From Alphaproteobacteria bacterium (GTDB taxonomy: Bacteria > Pseudomonadota > Alphaproteobacteria > Micavibrionales > UBA2020), in the NCBI GenBank assembly GCA_029266795.1, contig JAQSWE010000129.1:1-7060 (forward strand): DNA of 7,060 nt, given 5' to 3'. Shown piece after piece: positions 5,244 to 7,060 of the stretch (position 1 is the first letter of the stretch; each line of letters starts with the position of its first letter). The notes beneath the pieces are model-generated. The model had not been told where the DNA came from. It worked only from the letters and a program-made list of their open reading frames with translations, and made no database searches. A program made the position numbers and the translations under genes.

Positions 5244-5497
5244 CATCACGCTTGCGACTCAATTTGCACCCCGCTAAGGTTTGCTCACTTCATCATTTGC
5301 AAAAACAAACCCGAACGCCCCAGCGCGTTTTAATAGCGGTTTATCAGCAGACTGCAGAAGTTACTTGAAGAAGAGGAACGACAGAATCACTTAAGCGCTT
5401 ACTTAAAAGGCGCGGGTTTCTCTGGTGGATCTTCTTCCGCTGCACCAACGCGGCGGCAAGGCGTTACGGACTTGATACTCAGGGCATTCTACTACTT

Positions 5498-5502
5498 AAG
5501 GG
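5498..5502 (+). promoter_or_regulatory. dnaA ribosome binding site
   Basis: AAGGG lies 6 nt before ATG 5509 and supports this start. It overlaps the second copy of ACTTAAG (5494-5500). Confidence 0.6.
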
Positions 5503-5508
5503 CAATCC

Positions 5509-6930
5509 ATGTTTGAAAACGGCCAGCAAGTGACGGTTGAAACGGCAGACGGCAATGAATCGGCCTCCAGTTTCGATCTGCGCTTTAGCCAAGTGAAGGC
5601 GCTGCTGCAAAAGGAATTCGGCGACACCGCCTTCCGTAGCTGGATTGCGCCCATCGATGCTGTTTCCTGCACCGCCGGCACGCTCACCCTCGCTGTCCCC
5701 ACCCGCTTCATCCGCGACTGGGTGAAGTCGCATTACGCCGACCGCATCCGCAGCCTGTGGACGCAGCATTTCGGCGCCGTCGCGCGCGTGGAGATCGGCA
5801 TTTCCGGCAAGAAGGCCGACAAGCCCGCCGTATCCGCAGCACACGCCGGCGTTGCCTATGAAACCCCCGTCATCGCCAACGAAAACGCGGCGAAAGACGC
5901 GGCAGCCGCCGATTTCTCGGTCGCGCTTGATCCCCGCTATACCTTCGAGAATTTCGTCACCGGCTCCTCCAACGAATTCGCCTATGCCGCCGCGCGCAAG
6001 ATCGCCGACAATGAAAAGGTCAGCTTCAACCCGCTGTTCCTGCAGGGCGGCGTCGGCCTTGGCAAGACGCACCTGATGCATGCGATCGCCCATACGGCGC
6101 GCGCAAGCGGCCGTAAAGTTGCCTATATGTCCGCCGAAAAATTCATGTACGACTTCGTGCGGGCCTTACGCTTTCAGGACACGATGGCGTTCAAGGCGCG
6201 CTTCCGTTCCGTCGATGTCCTCATGATCGACGATATCCAGTTCATCTGCGGCAAGGATGCGACGCAGGAAGAATTCTTCCACACCTTCAATTCGCTGATC
6301 GACCAGGGCAAGCAGATCGTCATCTCCGCCGACCAGAGCCCCGCCGATATGAGCGGGCTGGAGGAGCGCCTGCGCTCGCGCCTCTCGATGGGCCTCGTCG
6401 CCGCGATCCATCCGACCACCTATGAACTGCGCCTTGGCATCCTGCAGTCGAAATGCGCGCAGATGAAGCGCAACCTGCCGCAGGACGTGCTGGAATTCCT
6501 CGCGCAGAAAGTGGCCTCGAATGTCCGCGAACTGGAAGGCGCGCTGAACCGCCTGATCGCCCATGCGGAGCTCGTCAACCGCCCCGTGACCGTCGATACC
6601 GCGCAAGACCTGCTGGCCGATATCCTGCGCGCGAATGACCGCCGCACGACGATCGAGGATATCCAGCGCAAGGTCTGCGAACATTACGGCATCCGCCTGG
6701 CCGACATGCACAGCCCCCGCCGCGCGCGCCCTGTCGCCCGCCCGCGCCAGCTGGCCATGTACCTGTGCAAGCAGCTGACGACCCATTCCCTGCCGGAAAT
6801 CGGCCGGAAATTCGGCGGCCGCGACCATACCACCATCATCCATGGGGTCCGGAAGATCGAGGAACTGCTGGCGGGCGACCCCGTGCTGCGCGATGACCTC
6901 GAATCCCTGAAAAAGGCGATTGCGGCGTAA
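5509..6930 (+). CDS. dnaA: Chromosomal replication initiator DnaA
   Basis: AAA+ ATPase that binds DnaA boxes, melts the origin and recruits the replicative helicase; it also acts as a transcription factor. At 473 residues it is complete and of usual length. Domain I (about 23-95) includes ALLQKEFGDTAFRSWIAPI; a short Ala/Lys-rich linker (about 100-137) is domain II. Domain III begins at DPRYTFENFVTGSSNEFAYA and has Walker A GGVGLGKTH (180-188), Walker B MIDDIQF (239-245, Asp241/Asp242), sensor 1 around VISADQSP (271-278), the Arg-rich GLEERLRSRL (283-292), and sensor 2 SNVRELEGALNRL (Arg340). Domain IV holds the DnaA signature: AMYLCKQLTTHSLPEIG and then FGGRDHTTIIHG (435-446), the DNA-binding helix-turn-helix. 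All key residues are present. A ribosome binding site 6 nt upstream supports the start. The upstream GANTC cluster and DnaA box suggest cell-cycle and self control. Confidence 0.98.
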   Translation: MFENGQQVTVETADGNESASSFDLRFSQVKALLQKEFGDTAFRSWIAPIDAVSCTAGTLTLAVPTRFIRDWVKSHYADRIRSLWTQHFGAVARVEIGISGKKADKPAVSAAHAGVAYETPVIANENAAKDAAAADFSVALDPRYTFENFVTGSSNEFAYAAARKIADNEKVSFNPLFLQGGVGLGKTHLMHAIAHTARASGRKVAYMSAEKFMYDFVRALRFQDTMAFKARFRSVDVLMIDDIQFICGKDATQEEFFHTFNSLIDQGKQIVISADQSPADMSGLEERLRSRLSMGLVAAIHPTTYELRLGILQSKCAQMKRNLPQDVLEFLAQKVASNVRELEGALNRLIAHAELVNRPVTVDTAQDLLADILRANDRRTTIEDIQRKVCEHYGIRLADMHSPRRARPVARPRQLAMYLCKQLTTHSLPEIGRKFGGRDHTTIIHGVRKIEELLAGDPVLRDDLESLKKAIAA

Positions 6931-6952
6931 CCTTTCGCCCCTGATCCCCGAA

Positions 6953-6982
6953 TTGGCTTTAGGACCCCTTTTGGCTTATATT
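6953..6982 (+). promoter_or_regulatory. Candidate promoter of the gene after dnaA
   Basis: TTGGCT (6953-6958, four of six), an 18-bp spacer and TATATT (6977-6982, five of six). Transcription would begin near 6989, leaving a leader of about 15 nt. TTGGCTT is itself repeated at 6953 and 6971. Confidence 0.4.
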
Positions 6983-6990
6983 AAGGGCCT

Positions 6991-6997
6991 GAAGGAG
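6991..6997 (+). promoter_or_regulatory. Strong ribosome binding site for the 3'-truncated gene
   Basis: GAAGGAG lies 6 nt before ATG 7004, close to the ideal sequence and spacing. It makes this short open start credible as a real gene. Confidence 0.7.
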
Positions 6998-7003
6998 TTT
7001 CCC

Positions 7004-7060
7004 ATGCGTTTTCTATCGTTCCTGCTGTTCCTGACCCTGTTTTCGGCCTCTGCCCTCGCC
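7004..7060 (+). CDS. Start of a gene for an exported protein (truncated by window end)
   Basis: Only 19 codons are visible: MRFLSFLLFLTLFSASALA. This is a textbook Sec signal peptide, with one Arg near the start, a Leu/Phe core and an ASA/ALA cleavage site at the window edge, so the product is probably periplasmic, outer-membrane or secreted. The mature protein lies outside, so no function can be given. A near-ideal ribosome binding site and a candidate promoter precede it, 73 bp after the dnaA stop, which suggests transcription separate from dnaA. Confidence 0.75.
   Translation, partial: MRFLSFLLFLTLFSASALA

Larger units (their letters stand above)
5036..5508 (+). promoter_or_regulatory. 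dnaA upstream control region (non-coding, about 470 bp)
   Basis: No credible gene lies here; the one open frame (5136-5333) has no ribosome binding site and an odd composition. The region holds seven GANTC sites (5043, 5064, 5083, 5144, 5159, 5256, 5384), with an eighth at 4982 just before the rpsT terminator. It also holds a consensus DnaA box at 5235-5243 beside a T/A-rich tract (5221-5238), an 11-mer repeated at 5083 and 5144, and adjacent palindromes at 5134-5166. A purine stretch GAAGAAGA (5367-5374) can pair with TCTTCTTC (5430-5437) in a leader RNA. I could not find a convincing -35/-10 pair, so the dnaA transcription start is unplaced. Confidence 0.6.

Noticed and set aside
5136..5333. 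65-codon open frame in the rpsT-dnaA intergenic region
   Set aside because: No ribosome binding site before its ATG, no recognisable protein features, and it runs through the DnaA box, palindromes and GANTC sites. More likely chance.
5341..5349. Possible third DnaA box TTATCAGCA
   Set aside because: Two mismatches to the consensus; too weak to call on its own.
5391..5406. Second CtrA-like site TTAA...TTAA before dnaA
   Set aside because: The gap is 8 bp, not 7, and the trailing C is absent, so it does not meet the consensus.
1..7060. CRISPR array, transposase, tRNA or toxin-antitoxin module
   Set aside because: I looked on both strands for regularly spaced repeats, insertion-sequence ends, tRNA-like folds and small toxin pairs and saw none.

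Overview
The window looks like a chromosomal segment of an alphaproteobacterium. Three things point there: the gene order mutM - echA - rpsT - dnaA, which is a familiar alphaproteobacterial neighbourhood; a strong cluster of GANTC (CcrM-type) sites upstream of dnaA; and a TTAA-N7-TTAA (CtrA-type) site upstream of one ankyrin gene. Coding sequence is GC-rich, with AT-rich intergenic stretches. The two divergent ankyrin-repeat genes might fit a predatory or host-associated lineage (for example near Micavibrio), but the sequence alone does not place the genus.

Left part (1-2371): the C-terminal 329 residues of GroEL, ending in an unusual Gly/His tail, then a bidirectional intrinsic terminator facing a convergent small ankyrin-repeat gene on the minus strand. 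A 195-bp AT-rich divergent region follows, carrying a candidate CtrA-controlled promoter for a second ankyrin-repeat gene on the plus strand.

Middle part (2378-4519): a compact apparent operon. mutM (formamidopyrimidine-DNA glycosylase, with an altered C-terminal zinc finger) is followed after 13 bp by an unrecognised secreted protein, whose stop codon overlaps by one base the start of an enoyl-CoA hydratase gene. mutM may have its own promoter with a perfect TATAAT.

Right part (4520-7060): a consensus DnaA box and a possible promoter precede rpsT (ribosomal protein S20), which ends in a 32-bp perfectly palindromic terminator. About 480 bp of non-coding DNA then leads to a complete dnaA. This region holds 7 of the 8 GANTC sites that lie between rpsT and dnaA, a second consensus DnaA box beside an AT-rich tract, adjacent palindromes and a duplicated 11-mer. 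It reads as a cell-cycle control region for dnaA, less certainly as a replication origin. Downstream of dnaA, a new gene with its own likely promoter and a good ribosome binding site begins; only its signal peptide lies in the window.

Most genes are core housekeeping genes. I see no new enzymatic system. The most interesting signals are regulatory: the GANTC cluster with DnaA boxes around rpsT/dnaA, and the CtrA-like site in front of the ankyrin gene.
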